A DNA stretch of 64,000 nt from Natronocalculus amylovorans (GTDB lineage Archaea > Halobacteriota > Halobacteria > Halobacteriales > Haloferacaceae). The stretch spans positions 310,001-374,000 of the forward strand of contig NZ_JAKRVX010000003.1 of NCBI RefSeq assembly GCF_023638035.1, written 5' to 3'. The notes under the pieces were generated by a model. That model was not told the DNA's origin, did not search any database, and saw only the letters and a list, made by a program, of their open reading frames with translations. Below are positions 46,002-54,910 of this stretch, piece by piece. Both the position numbers and the translations under genes were made by a program. Position 1 is the first letter of the stretch. Each line of letters starts with the position of its first letter.

Positions 46002-46610
46002 ATGACGAGCGAACAGACACATGACAAAATTATGGAGGCCACGCACACGGCCCTCTGTAAACAGGGATATGGCGGCCTCACAATGCAAGATATTGCAAAC
46101 GAGGCTGGCAAATCAAAGTCGCTTCTTCATTATCATTATGATACCAAGGCTGACCTCCTCGTCACATTTATCGAGCATCTACTCGACGACTTTGAAGATC
46201 GAGTGGCGGTAACTGAAGATGCATCGCCACAGGATCGGCTGCTCTCATTTATTGAGTGGTTTATTATCGAACCACACGAGGAGGAGCGAGCAGCATTTCA
46301 TCTTGCACTGTTGGAGCTTCGGGCGCAGGCAGCATTCAACGAAGCGTTCAGCGAACAGCTTCGCGCAAGCGATGAGCTGCTCCGGGAGACGGTTGCATCG
46401 ATTATCCGTGAAGGGATTGGCGACGGTGTATTCTACGATGTGGAAGTTGAACCGCTCGCAGCAATGATTATTGCAACACTGGATGGTGCACGTACCCGTC
46501 AAATCACACTTTCGACCGACTGGTATACCGAAACCGTCTGTACGCAACTGATCTCTGCCCTCCAAACGATGCTCTTTGTTGATTCGGAAGTGGTGACTCC
46601 GCGTGAGTAA
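46002..46610 (+). CDS. TetR/AcrR-family transcription regulator
   Basis: A 202-residue repressor. The N-terminal helix-turn-helix is GGLTMQDIANEAGKSKSLLH (about residues 23-42) followed by YHYDTKADLL. The C-terminal helical ligand domain has ETVASIIREGIGDGVFYDVE. It sits 6 bp behind a perfect palindrome and is followed by a MATE, an MFS and a small-export gene, so it probably controls them in response to a toxic compound. Confidence 0.9.
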   Translation: MTSEQTHDKIMEATHTALCKQGYGGLTMQDIANEAGKSKSLLHYHYDTKADLLVTFIEHLLDDFEDRVAVTEDASPQDRLLSFIEWFIIEPHEEERAAFHLALLELRAQAAFNEAFSEQLRASDELLRETVASIIREGIGDGVFYDVEVEPLAAMIIATLDGARTRQITLSTDWYTETVCTQLISALQTMLFVDSEVVTPRE

Positions 46611-46642
46611 CGGGCAACGCTCACGAGTCGCTGGAGGCGTCG

Positions 46643-48151
46643 ATGAGTAAATCGAAGGAGACCGATCGATCCGTCAACGTCACTGATGGAAAGCTTGCAG
46701 GGCCGCTTGTCCTGCTGTCTGCACCGATCGTTGGCTCACAGCTGCTCCAAGTAGCATACAATCTTGCAGACACCTACTGGGTTGGGCGTCTCGGTGAGGA
46801 TGCAGTTGCAGCGCTCTCGTATTCATGGGCGATCGTGTTTCTGATGGTGAGCGTTGGTGGTGGACTCACGGTTGCAGGAACGGTCCTCATCTCACAAAAT
46901 AAAGGTGCAAACAACCTCACACAGTCACACCACGTTGCCGGACAGACGCTTTCGTTTGTCACACTCATCGCAGCAGCCTTTGCGGTTATCGGCTATATTG
47001 GATCGCCATATCTGCTTTCACTGGTTGGCGCAACGCCCGGAACGGACCCGCACACATTGGCGACACAGTACACGAGAATCATCTTTATCGGTGTGTTGTT
47101 CATGTTCTGGTTCTTCATTTTTGACGCACTCTCTCGTGGATGGGGAGATACACGGACACCGCTGTATCTGATGGCAGTCAGCGCGCTCATCAATGTAGTC
47201 ATTGATCCATTCTTGATTCTTGGCTTTGCTGACAATCCCGTCTTTGGCTGGGTTGGGATGGAGTCGCTTGGAGAGACACTCTTTGCGGCAACCGGATTTG
47301 AAGGGTACGGGGTTGCTGGTGCTGCCGTTGCCACGGTTATTTCCCGCGGCCTAGCAGCAACGGCTGGTCTCTACATTCTCTTTAGTGGTCGTGTTGGACT
47401 CAAACCACAGCTTTCAGACCTCATTCTCCAGCGAGAGACTGTGGCGAAAATCGTTGAAATCGGCGTCCCGATTGCAACCGAGCAAGGATTCCGATCGCTC
47501 GGAATCGCGCTTCTCACCGCAATCATTGCGATCGCAGGTGACCAAGCGGTTGCTGCATATGGAATCGTAAACCGTCTCTCCTCGCTCATGTTTCTTCCTG
47601 CGCTTGGGCTTGCTCGTGGGACCGAGACTGTTGTCGGACAGAACATCGGTGCAAACCAGTTCGATCGCGCAAAGCGGGCGGTGTATCTTAGCTCAGGAAT
47701 TATCGTTGGCGTGTTTATTCTCGTGCTGGCAGTCGCGATCCCGTATGCGGAGGCGATCGTTGCATTCTTCATTGAAACAACAGGCGAGTCGACGGATGTG
47801 GTGACGATCGGTGCGGCATACATCATGATCGCTGGGCCAGCCTACATTTTCCTTGGCGTCTTTCAGATGCTTCTCGGAGGGTTCAGAGGCGCAGGAAGCA
47901 CACGTGCGGCAATGCTCTTTTCGCTACAGGAGTTGTGGCTCTTCCGCCTGCCGATCGCATACGCAGCGCTCGTCTGGTTTGATGTTGGGATCGTCGGCGT
48001 CTGGTATGCCGTTGCGATCTCATACATCGCATCAGCCATCACCACCGCACTCTGGTTCTTCCGAGGAACGTGGATGAAGCGGGTCGTCGACGACGATTCT
48101 CCAAAAGACCCGGACCCAGCAGTTGGGACACAAACAGCGGGAGACGACTAA
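46643..48151 (+). CDS. MATE-family efflux transporter
   Basis: A 502-residue membrane protein with about 12 helices in two repeated halves (PLVLLSAPIVGSQLLQVAYN; KIVEIGVPIATEQGFRSLGI), each followed by the typical NLADTYWVGRLG and NRLSSLMFLPALGLARGTET parts. It exports drugs or metabolites with an ion gradient. The gene starts 32 bp after the TetR gene; the MFS gene starts 1 bp after its stop. Confidence 0.92.
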   Translation: MSKSKETDRSVNVTDGKLAGPLVLLSAPIVGSQLLQVAYNLADTYWVGRLGEDAVAALSYSWAIVFLMVSVGGGLTVAGTVLISQNKGANNLTQSHHVAGQTLSFVTLIAAAFAVIGYIGSPYLLSLVGATPGTDPHTLATQYTRIIFIGVLFMFWFFIFDALSRGWGDTRTPLYLMAVSALINVVIDPFLILGFADNPVFGWVGMESLGETLFAATGFEGYGVAGAAVATVISRGLAATAGLYILFSGRVGLKPQLSDLILQRETVAKIVEIGVPIATEQGFRSLGIALLTAIIAIAGDQAVAAYGIVNRLSSLMFLPALGLARGTETVVGQNIGANQFDRAKRAVYLSSGIIVGVFILVLAVAIPYAEAIVAFFIETTGESTDVVTIGAAYIMIAGPAYIFLGVFQMLLGGFRGAGSTRAAMLFSLQELWLFRLPIAYAALVWFDVGIVGVWYAVAISYIASAITTALWFFRGTWMKRVVDDDSPKDPDPAVGTQTAGDD

Positions 48152-48152
48152 T

Positions 48153-49400
48153 ATGAGTAAGACAGCACAATCAGACACAGGAATCGGCTCAAAAGCAGTT
48201 ATTTTAGCAGTGGTTGGAAGTACGTTCTTCGTCGGCTTTGGTGGCGGTGTGATTTTCCCAATCCTCCCGAATTTGGGTGTTGTCTTGGGAATCACGCCGT
48301 TCATGGTTGGAATTATTCTGAGTGCAAATCGGTTTACTCGGCTGTTTATGAACGCCCCTGCAGGGATGTTCGCCGATCGGTTTGGCACCCGAAAACCGTT
48401 CATTATTGGGCTATTCATCCAAGGATTTGCCACCCTTGGCTATGTCATTGCGCTCAATTCCACACTGCCGGAGGCTTGGTTCCTTGCGGCTCGATTGCTC
48501 TGGGGCATTGGGAGTGCATTCGTCTTTGCAACCGCCTATACGATCGTTGCAGATATTACACCGAGTGAATCTCGCGGTTTAGGGATGGGAGTTGTCCGAG
48601 GTGGAATTACGCTTGGGTTCCCAACGGGCGTGGTGCTTGGTGGAATCGTCAGTGAGTGGTACGGCATCTCGGAAGCATTCATTCTTGCGGCTGTATTTGC
48701 ACTCTTGGCAGGTGTTGTTGCGTTTGCAACGGTCCCCGAAACACACGTTGAAGAGGAGAACTCAACCGTCAAACCATGGGATGTAGATACGAGTATTCCT
48801 GCAGTCACCGTCGGATTAGTTAATTTTGGGCTCTACTTTGCGTATATTGGCGCGCTGTTTGCATCGCTTGTGATCTTCCTCGATGCATACGACATCGGTG
48901 TCTTTGGATTTGGGGCCCAAGGCTCATCGGGAATCTTCATGGCTGTGACTGTCCTCTCAGCGTCGGCGTTCATGATCATCGGTGGGAAGATGAGTGATAT
49001 GCTTTCTTCACGGGTCCCGCCACTCATGGGTTTCATTGGCGTCTCATTTATTGGCTTTATTCTCCTCACACTGAGTACTGAGATTTATGTGCTCACGATC
49101 GCGTGTATCCTTATTGGAGCTGGACAAGGTGGAACGAGTGGCCCACTTATTGCGCTGCTTGCGGATCTAACACCAAGCGATCGGATGGGTCGAGCGATGG
49201 GGACAAATAACGTCTTTGGCGACATTGGTGGCGGACTCGGCCCAGTTGTAACGCTTCCATTGATTGATTGGGTAGGATTCGCTCCAATCTATGCGGCGTG
49301 TGCAGTTATTCCACTACTCGCCGGCGCGGTGCTGCTTGTCGGTATTCGGCGTGAGACCGGCTCGGCACTTCCAAAGACAGACCTTGTGAGTGCAGACTAA
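48153..49400 (+). CDS. Major facilitator superfamily transporter
   Basis: About 415 residues and 12 helices, from the ATG at 48153 (MSKTAQSDTGIGSKAV). The loop 2-3 signature is AGMFADRFGTRKPF, and the middle loop is acidic. Of the sugar/drug exporter type (TIVADITPSESRGLGMGVVR; ALLADLTPSDRMGRAMGTNN). Third gene of the TetR cluster; probably exports the same class of compounds. Confidence 0.9.
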   Translation: MSKTAQSDTGIGSKAVILAVVGSTFFVGFGGGVIFPILPNLGVVLGITPFMVGIILSANRFTRLFMNAPAGMFADRFGTRKPFIIGLFIQGFATLGYVIALNSTLPEAWFLAARLLWGIGSAFVFATAYTIVADITPSESRGLGMGVVRGGITLGFPTGVVLGGIVSEWYGISEAFILAAVFALLAGVVAFATVPETHVEEENSTVKPWDVDTSIPAVTVGLVNFGLYFAYIGALFASLVIFLDAYDIGVFGFGAQGSSGIFMAVTVLSASAFMIIGGKMSDMLSSRVPPLMGFIGVSFIGFILLTLSTEIYVLTIACILIGAGQGGTSGPLIALLADLTPSDRMGRAMGTNNVFGDIGGGLGPVVTLPLIDWVGFAPIYAACAVIPLLAGAVLLVGIRRETGSALPKTDLVSAD

Positions 49401-49401
49401 G

Positions 49402-49926
49402 ATGATCGCAGAGCTGTCACTCGTGGTTGATCTTGGCATTGGTGAGTCCCTCTCTGAGGCAAGTGGGATTGTTCAGTATCTTCTTGTATTTATTTTCGCT
49501 GCGATTCCATGGGTCGAAATCTTGGTTGTGATTCCGATCGCGATCGGTCTTGGTCTCAACCCATTTTTTGTTGGTATCTTCGCGTTTGTTGGCAATATTG
49601 CGACTGTGTACCTGCTCATTATTTTCCACAGACGGATTGCAACATGGTGGGCAGAGCGGAAGTCACGTGATCCCGATAAGCCCACTGAAAACGATGACAC
49701 AGGGCGATCGAGCCGGGCACGCCAGCTCTGGAAAAAGTACGGAATTGCCGGCTTGGCACTGGCTGCACCAATCGTGACAGGCGTTCATTTGGCTGCCTTT
49801 ATCGCAATGCTCGCAGGGAGCCGTGGCCGCGTTGTTGGATGGTGGATGACTGTTTCAATGGCAATCTGGACAGTCGTTATTGTGATCGGATCGATCTATG
49901 GGCTTGGATTCCTCGGGATCATCTAG
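49402..49926 (+). CDS. Small multidrug export protein-like membrane protein
   Basis: A 174-residue protein with four or five helices (QYLLVFIFAAIPWVEILVVI; GIAGLALAAPIVTGVHLAAF; MAIWTVVIVIGSIYGLG) and a charged cytoplasmic loop near 90-115, matching the Sm_multidrug_ex family. The ATG at 49402 is 1 bp after the MFS stop. The family name does not prove drug export. Confidence 0.82.
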   Translation: MIAELSLVVDLGIGESLSEASGIVQYLLVFIFAAIPWVEILVVIPIAIGLGLNPFFVGIFAFVGNIATVYLLIIFHRRIATWWAERKSRDPDKPTENDDTGRSSRARQLWKKYGIAGLALAAPIVTGVHLAAFIAMLAGSRGRVVGWWMTVSMAIWTVVIVIGSIYGLGFLGII

Positions 49927-50135
49927 CGCTGTTGTGCTCGCTCGAGCGACCCCACGAATCCAAAGTATGCCACAATCCCCGCAAGCATGAACATATAATA
50001 CGCCCATGTTGGGCCATCAAGTATCGAAAAGATGGCGCTGACGATCGTTACCCAGACGATCGCAAACGCCAAATCACCAACCATACCCCACTTTTGTGCT
50101 CGCACATCAGTGAGAAACCCATCCAGTCGACTCAT
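49923..50135 (-). CDS. Two-helix membrane protein, function unknown
   Basis: A 70-residue protein from the ATG at 50135 (MSRLDGFLTDVRAQKWG); the frame goes on upstream to 50168. Two hydrophobic helices (LAFAIVWVTIVSAIFSI; YYMFMLAGIVAYFGFVG) with a short polar loop. The gene overlaps the end of the small-export gene by four bases, convergent. No family recognised. Confidence 0.7.
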   Translation of the reverse strand: MSRLDGFLTDVRAQKWGMVGDLAFAIVWVTIVSAIFSILDGPTWAYYMFMLAGIVAYFGFVGSLERAQQR

Positions 50136-50189
50136 TTGAGACTCACAACAGTGATTACCAGACCCCAATAAATAAATCCAAACTTCCAG

Positions 50190-50681
50190 TTAGCTGTTTG
50201 TCGGAATCCGTGCCGTTGGGCTCTCTGCCTCGGCCTCATCGTATGTGGCATACAATATACCAAGCACAATCAATGTCGCAGTCTCTAATATTTTTGAAAT
50301 CAGTGCCGTTGTTTCAACAGCCAAATGAGAGACCATCGTCTCGATGAATCCTGTGTCGTGATGCCCACCCATTTCACCCGGCCCCCATGGCCAGAACGCA
50401 CCATGTCCTAAGACGGTGTGCCATGCTGCATACCCGACAATGTATGTCGCCATCAGGACCATCCCAAAAAGATAGATCTGTTTTGGGTCGTGTCCATCGA
50501 GAATACGCGTGATGCCAAAAATAATGAGGACGCTTGAGAGAACGAACGTGATCGGCCGTGGATCGTGAACCATACCAATCTCAATCTGTGTGACCAATCG
50601 CGGGAACCCCCAATAGAGGTGGACTGCCGCAACTGCAAGTGCGAGTGCTCCTGCGAGGTAGTGAAGCCCTGTCCGGTTCAT
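50190..50681 (-). CDS. Multi-helix membrane protein, function unknown
   Basis: A 163-residue protein with about four helices, the first starting HYLAGALALAVAAVHLYWGF. A His-rich loop (HTVLGHGAFWPWGPGEMGGH) could bind a metal or heme, but this is only a suggestion. Haloarchaeal-type; the gene lies alone. Confidence 0.7.
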   Translation of the reverse strand: MNRTGLHYLAGALALAVAAVHLYWGFPRLVTQIEIGMVHDPRPITFVLSSVLIIFGITRILDGHDPKQIYLFGMVLMATYIVGYAAWHTVLGHGAFWPWGPGEMGGHHDTGFIETMVSHLAVETTALISKILETATLIVLGILYATYDEAEAESPTARIPTNS

Positions 50682-50722
50682 TGGTAACTACTCAGCGATG
50701 GACGTACCTGAGCGTTTCTTTC

Positions 50723-52018
50723 TCAGGTAACTTGTGAATCGACGTTCACCGTTGTAACTTCCTCATCTGCAAGCGATCGGATCAGCTCTACCGCATCCCA
50801 CACATCAACAAACCGCGTGTACAGCGGTGATGGACAGAGCCGAACCACATTCGGTGGTCGATAATCAACAACCACCCCCGCCTCCCGAAGTGCGGCACTC
50901 AGCTGTTTTGCGTTTGGATGTTCGATCGACACATGGCCACCTCGACTAGAGGGCTCTCGTGGCGTTCCCACCGAAAACACCTCACCAAGCCGTCCATCAA
51001 CAAGCGTAATGAGATAGTCGGTGAGCGCGACGGATTTCGATCGGATCTGTTCAATTCCTGCCTCATCAATCACCGCAAGCGCACCTTCAAGCGGTGCAGC
51101 ACTCAACATCGAGACAGTTCCAATCTGCCATGCACCTGCCGTTTCAGCAGGTGTAAACGTCTGATTCATCTCAAACTGCGTTGCTTTCTCATGACCCCAC
51201 CACCCAGCCAATGTGGGTTCTGCTCCGAAATGGTTCTTATTCACATACAGTCCTGCCAGCGCACCGGGGCCTGCATTGAGATATTTATAACTACACCACA
51301 CCGCAAAATCGACGCCGACAGTAGACAGTTCGTGTGGCACAACACCGACAGAGTGCGCACAATCAAATCCAACGTATGCATCTGCCTCGTGTGCAGCCGT
51401 TGTAATCGCTTCAAGATCAAATAGCTGTCCGCTCCGATACAATACACTTGGCATAAAAACGATCGAAATATCAGCATGCGTCTCAAGCGCGTCAATGATC
51501 GCATCCATCTCAATCGTCCGGCCATCACTGCTTTCGACAACCCGTAGCTTCTCATCAGGATCAATGCCGCGCTGTGTGAGTTGTGCGGCGATCGCATAGT
51601 GATCCGTCGGGAAGTCAAGATCGTTCACTAACACCGCGGGAGGGGGAGTATTTTCAGGCTGCTCCGCAAGTGCGAGGTCAAGAAACGTCCCAATGAGTGT
51701 ATGTATGTTGACTGTCGTTGAGTTTCCGACGACGACCTCCGAAGCGTTCGCGCCGACAAGCGGTGCCACTAGCTCACCGAGATACTCCCCGTAGTGGAAC
51801 CAGTCGGGATCGCTGTCGGTCCACCCACGGATTGCAAGCGCTTTCCACTCCTCGACAACCCGATCGAGCGTTTCGATCGACGCATCCGAGGCAAGTCCAA
51901 GCGAGTTGCCATCCATATAGAGCGCATCCTCCGGCTGGATGAACCGATCGCGAAATGACGCAAGCGCATCGGCGCTGTCGCGTTCGATTGCGTCAGCCCG
52001 ATCGTACTGTGGAGACAT
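50723..52018 (-). CDS. kynU: Kynureninase
   Basis: PLP hydrolase that cleaves kynurenine or 3-hydroxykynurenine to anthranilate(s) plus alanine; 431 residues. Motifs are YMDGNSLGLASDASIETLDR, VVGNSTTVNIHTLIG, VGFDCAHSVGVVPHEL and the PLP-Lys region WCSYKYLNAGPGALAGLYV, ending in VDYRPPNVVRLCPSPLYTRF. Length fits. No kynurenine formamidase or tryptophan dioxygenase gene is near; an ABC importer follows on the same strand side. Confidence 0.92.
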   Translation of the reverse strand: MSPQYDRADAIERDSADALASFRDRFIQPEDALYMDGNSLGLASDASIETLDRVVEEWKALAIRGWTDSDPDWFHYGEYLGELVAPLVGANASEVVVGNSTTVNIHTLIGTFLDLALAEQPENTPPPAVLVNDLDFPTDHYAIAAQLTQRGIDPDEKLRVVESSDGRTIEMDAIIDALETHADISIVFMPSVLYRSGQLFDLEAITTAAHEADAYVGFDCAHSVGVVPHELSTVGVDFAVWCSYKYLNAGPGALAGLYVNKNHFGAEPTLAGWWGHEKATQFEMNQTFTPAETAGAWQIGTVSMLSAAPLEGALAVIDEAGIEQIRSKSVALTDYLITLVDGRLGEVFSVGTPREPSSRGGHVSIEHPNAKQLSAALREAGVVVDYRPPNVVRLCPSPLYTRFVDVWDAVELIRSLADEEVTTVNVDSQVT

Positions 52019-52062
52019 ACCACATCACAGACCTGCAGATAAAAACCAGTTCCTGTCTGCGC

Positions 52063-52827
52063 TTATTCTCGTGCGCCAATCAGTCGTCGAATCTGCTCGA
52101 CATACGCACCCACAGCAGGATCCGATCGCCGTCGTGGTCGGGGGACATCAATTGAAACAATCTCGCTGACACGCCCAGGGTCGGCCGCCATCACGACCAC
52201 TCGATCAGCAAGCGCGACTGCCTCGTCAACGTCGTGCGTAATAAAGAGAATCGTCTTTTTTGTCTCCGTCCAGATCTCCAACAGCTCTTGTTGAAGATGC
52301 TCTTTCGTTCTGGCATCAACCGCGCCAAACGGCTCGTCCATCAAAAGCAGCGATGGGTCGACGGCAAGCGAGCGGGCGATCGCAACTCGCTGTTTCATCC
52401 CACCTGAGAGCGCTGATGGATACGATGATGCAGCATCTGCTAACCCAACAAGCGAAAGCATCTCTGTGACCCGGCGCTGTCGTTCTTTTTTATCAACACC
52501 TTGTTGTTTGAGACCAAAGCCAACGTTCTCCTCTACAGTGAGCCACGGGAAAAGGTGGTATTCTTGAAAAACGACACCCAGTTCAGGCCCTGGTTCCGTC
52601 ACTGCTGTTCCATCCAAACGGATCTCCCCATCCGTGGGAGGCTCCAGTCCAGCAACAATTCGAAATAGCGTTGTTTTCCCACAGCCAGAGGGGCCAACAA
52701 TACAGACAAACTCACCATCATCGATCGAGATATCGACAGCATCAAGCGCTCGAACTGGCTCATCACCACCGAACGTTTTGCCCACTCGATCGATATCCAG
52801 TTTTGTCATCTCATTCATGCTCGCCAT
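52063..52827 (-). CDS. ABC transporter ATP-binding protein (nitrate/sulfonate/taurine type)
   Basis: A 254-residue importer ATPase. Walker A is GPSGCGKTT, Q-loop VFQEYHLFPWLTVEENVGFG, signature LSGGMKQR, Walker B LLLMDEPFGAVD and switch His in LFITHDVDEAVALADR. The sequence belongs to the SsuB/TauB/NrtD branch. It overlaps the permease gene by 13 bp; the start could be one of two ATGs. Confidence 0.93.
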   Translation of the reverse strand: MASMNEMTKLDIDRVGKTFGGDEPVRALDAVDISIDDGEFVCIVGPSGCGKTTLFRIVAGLEPPTDGEIRLDGTAVTEPGPELGVVFQEYHLFPWLTVEENVGFGLKQQGVDKKERQRRVTEMLSLVGLADAASSYPSALSGGMKQRVAIARSLAVDPSLLLMDEPFGAVDARTKEHLQQELLEIWTETKKTILFITHDVDEAVALADRVVVMAADPGRVSEIVSIDVPRPRRRSDPAVGAYVEQIRRLIGARE

Positions 52828-53636
52828 CGGAGAGCCCTCCGTTGTCCAACGCGGAACAGTGTATCAACTACCAGGAACATCAAACTCAGTACGAGAATGT
52901 AGGCGATGACGCGATCGACAAGTAGATTAGTGCTTGCTCGTTGGATTTCGCGCCCGATGCCCGGAACACCAAAAATCTCGGCGGCAACGACAAGCATCCA
53001 ACAGCGACCAATCCCGGTTCGAATACCAGTCAAAATCTCGGGAAGTGCACTAGGAATGACGATCGTTCTGATTGTCGCAAGGTTTCCATTCACGCCGAGG
53101 GTTCGACCAACGTCGATGAGATCATCCGAAACCGATTCAACGCCACCATACGTCGCGTAGAAGTTGATCCAGAACGCACCGAGTGCAATAATAAATGCTG
53201 CACCGACATGGTTGATTCCGAACCAAGCGATTGCGAATCCAATCATCGCAAGCGGTGGGATCGGGCGGAGAATCCGAACCACTGGCGCAGTGATCTGATC
53301 AGCAGTTCTGCTCCAGCCAAGAATGACACCAGCACCAACACCAAGTGCGGTTCCCACGATCGTCCCCGGGAGCCAATGCATCATGCTCTGTTGGAGTGCC
53401 GTGGTCATGTCACCGGATAGTAACTCATCAACAAATCGCTCGCCAACCGCGATCGGAGACGGGAGCACAATATCCGGCTGTGTCAATGAGAGAAGATGCC
53501 ACAGTATCAAGAAACCAATGACACCAGAGACACCAAGCAGATACGATCGTACCGTCTCCGAATCGATACGTGAACGGTATCGTATCCATGGCTGCGTTCC
53601 GGAGGCAACACCACCGTCAGTTTGTTTCCGACCCAT
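52815..53636 (-). CDS. ABC transporter permease (nitrate/sulfonate/taurine type)
   Basis: A 273-residue membrane protein with about six helices and the EAA-like loop VGRTLGVNGNLATIRTIVIP. Family features include VSGVIGFLILWHLLSLTQPD and GIRTGIGRCWMLVVAAEIFG, as in SsuC/TauC. It lies 2 bp after the substrate-binding gene and before the ATPase gene, completing an importer. Confidence 0.92.
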   Translation of the reverse strand: MGRKQTDGGVASGTQPWIRYRSRIDSETVRSYLLGVSGVIGFLILWHLLSLTQPDIVLPSPIAVGERFVDELLSGDMTTALQQSMMHWLPGTIVGTALGVGAGVILGWSRTADQITAPVVRILRPIPPLAMIGFAIAWFGINHVGAAFIIALGAFWINFYATYGGVESVSDDLIDVGRTLGVNGNLATIRTIVIPSALPEILTGIRTGIGRCWMLVVAAEIFGVPGIGREIQRASTNLLVDRVIAYILVLSLMFLVVDTLFRVGQRRALRWRA

Positions 53637-53638
53637 GC

Positions 53639-54682
53639 TTACAACGAGTCGTAGAGCGTATAATCGAAGATGTCATCCACTGATAGCTCGGCTTCCGTTT
53701 GTTCATTTTCAGCCGCAACACCCGCAAACACTTCGACACCGGACTCGATCTCTCGTGGATCAGTAATGAAATTTGAAAGCGGCGAGTCAAGCGCTCTTCG
53801 TGCACGATCCTCTGGCATACCGATTCCGTCGCTTACATGAACGGCTGTTTCATCGGGATGGTCGTTAATGAATTCGGTTGCTCGGACGTGCTGTTCGATG
53901 AACTCCAACCCAACACCGTTCTCTCGGACTTCATCGCTCATGAGCGTCACCGCAGCCGGCTGTCCGGGCATAATCTCGCTTGCAGTTCGGAGCATTGTTA
54001 CATCGGAGTCCTCTTCCTCAGCGATCGTTGGAACCGGCTCCATGATGCTTGTGCCGTCGATCTCATCATTTGCGATCGCTTGCCAGACTGCACTTGCACC
54101 GTTTATTTCGGTAATTTCGACGTTCTCGTCGTTTTCTGGATCAACACCGTTGTTCGAGAGCCAGTAGCGTAGCAAGACGTCAGGGACACTCCCTTGCGGG
54201 AACGTTCCAAACCTGAATGGTTCGCCGTGTTCATCTGCCCATGCCTCGAATGCTTCTGGGCCCTCTGTATCGTTCCACAATGGGTGGAACGACTCATCTG
54301 TGAGTATCCCCATCGGTTCAACAATGTTTGCAGCGGTTACCTTGGCGGGTATTCCTCGATCGATCACAATCATCGAAGGGACTGCACCAAACATTGCAAC
54401 GTCAATCTCATCGCCGGCGTATGCTTGGACGATCGCGGGTCCATCACTGAACTCACGTCCGTCAACGGAGACGGAAAGATCGTCAAAGTACCCCTCACCC
54501 TCCATTACGAAATACTGCAGATCGGGATAGATCGGCATATATGCGACTCGGAGTTCGCCAATATCGTCATCACCGAGGCAGCCCGAGAGTCCAGTAAGCC
54601 CTGCCGTTGCAGCAATCCCAGTTCCTGTCGTTTGAATAAACTTTCGTCTGTCGATGCTCCTGTTGCTCATGCCCGTAGTCAT
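53639..54682 (-). CDS. ABC transporter substrate-binding lipoprotein (NMT1/SsuA-like)
   Basis: About 347 residues from the ATG at 54682 (or 54670). The Tat signal is SIDRRKFIQTTGTGIAATAG ending in the lipobox LSGC. The mature protein begins LRVAYMPIYPDLQYFVMEGE and has the NMT1-type pattern AIVQAYAGDEIDVAMFGAVP and WQAIANDEIDGTSIMEPVP. Such proteins bind sulfonates, nitrate, taurine or thiamine precursors; the ligand is open. The frame runs to 54799, but the TATA-like region near 54708 supports the shorter start. Confidence 0.88.
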   Translation of the reverse strand: MTTGMSNRSIDRRKFIQTTGTGIAATAGLTGLSGCLGDDDIGELRVAYMPIYPDLQYFVMEGEGYFDDLSVSVDGREFSDGPAIVQAYAGDEIDVAMFGAVPSMIVIDRGIPAKVTAANIVEPMGILTDESFHPLWNDTEGPEAFEAWADEHGEPFRFGTFPQGSVPDVLLRYWLSNNGVDPENDENVEITEINGASAVWQAIANDEIDGTSIMEPVPTIAEEEDSDVTMLRTASEIMPGQPAAVTLMSDEVRENGVGLEFIEQHVRATEFINDHPDETAVHVSDGIGMPEDRARRALDSPLSNFITDPREIESGVEVFAGVAAENEQTEAELSVDDIFDYTLYDSL

Positions 54683-54910
54683 TACATCTCTTACGTGCCC
54701 AATCAATAACCGCCCTCTGTCTACGGTAACTGCCGCGGCTGGCTGGGTTACGTGCTTTTGTCCTATTCCCGTATGAAAACGCAGCGCATCCTCCAACACC
54801 CGCAGATTCTATTTCACCGTATGTCACAGAAACCGGTAATTTACGTCTGTTTGTATGACACTCCACAACACAAGGTAAGAACTATCGCTCCCCGTACCCG
54901 GAGTGTAGGT

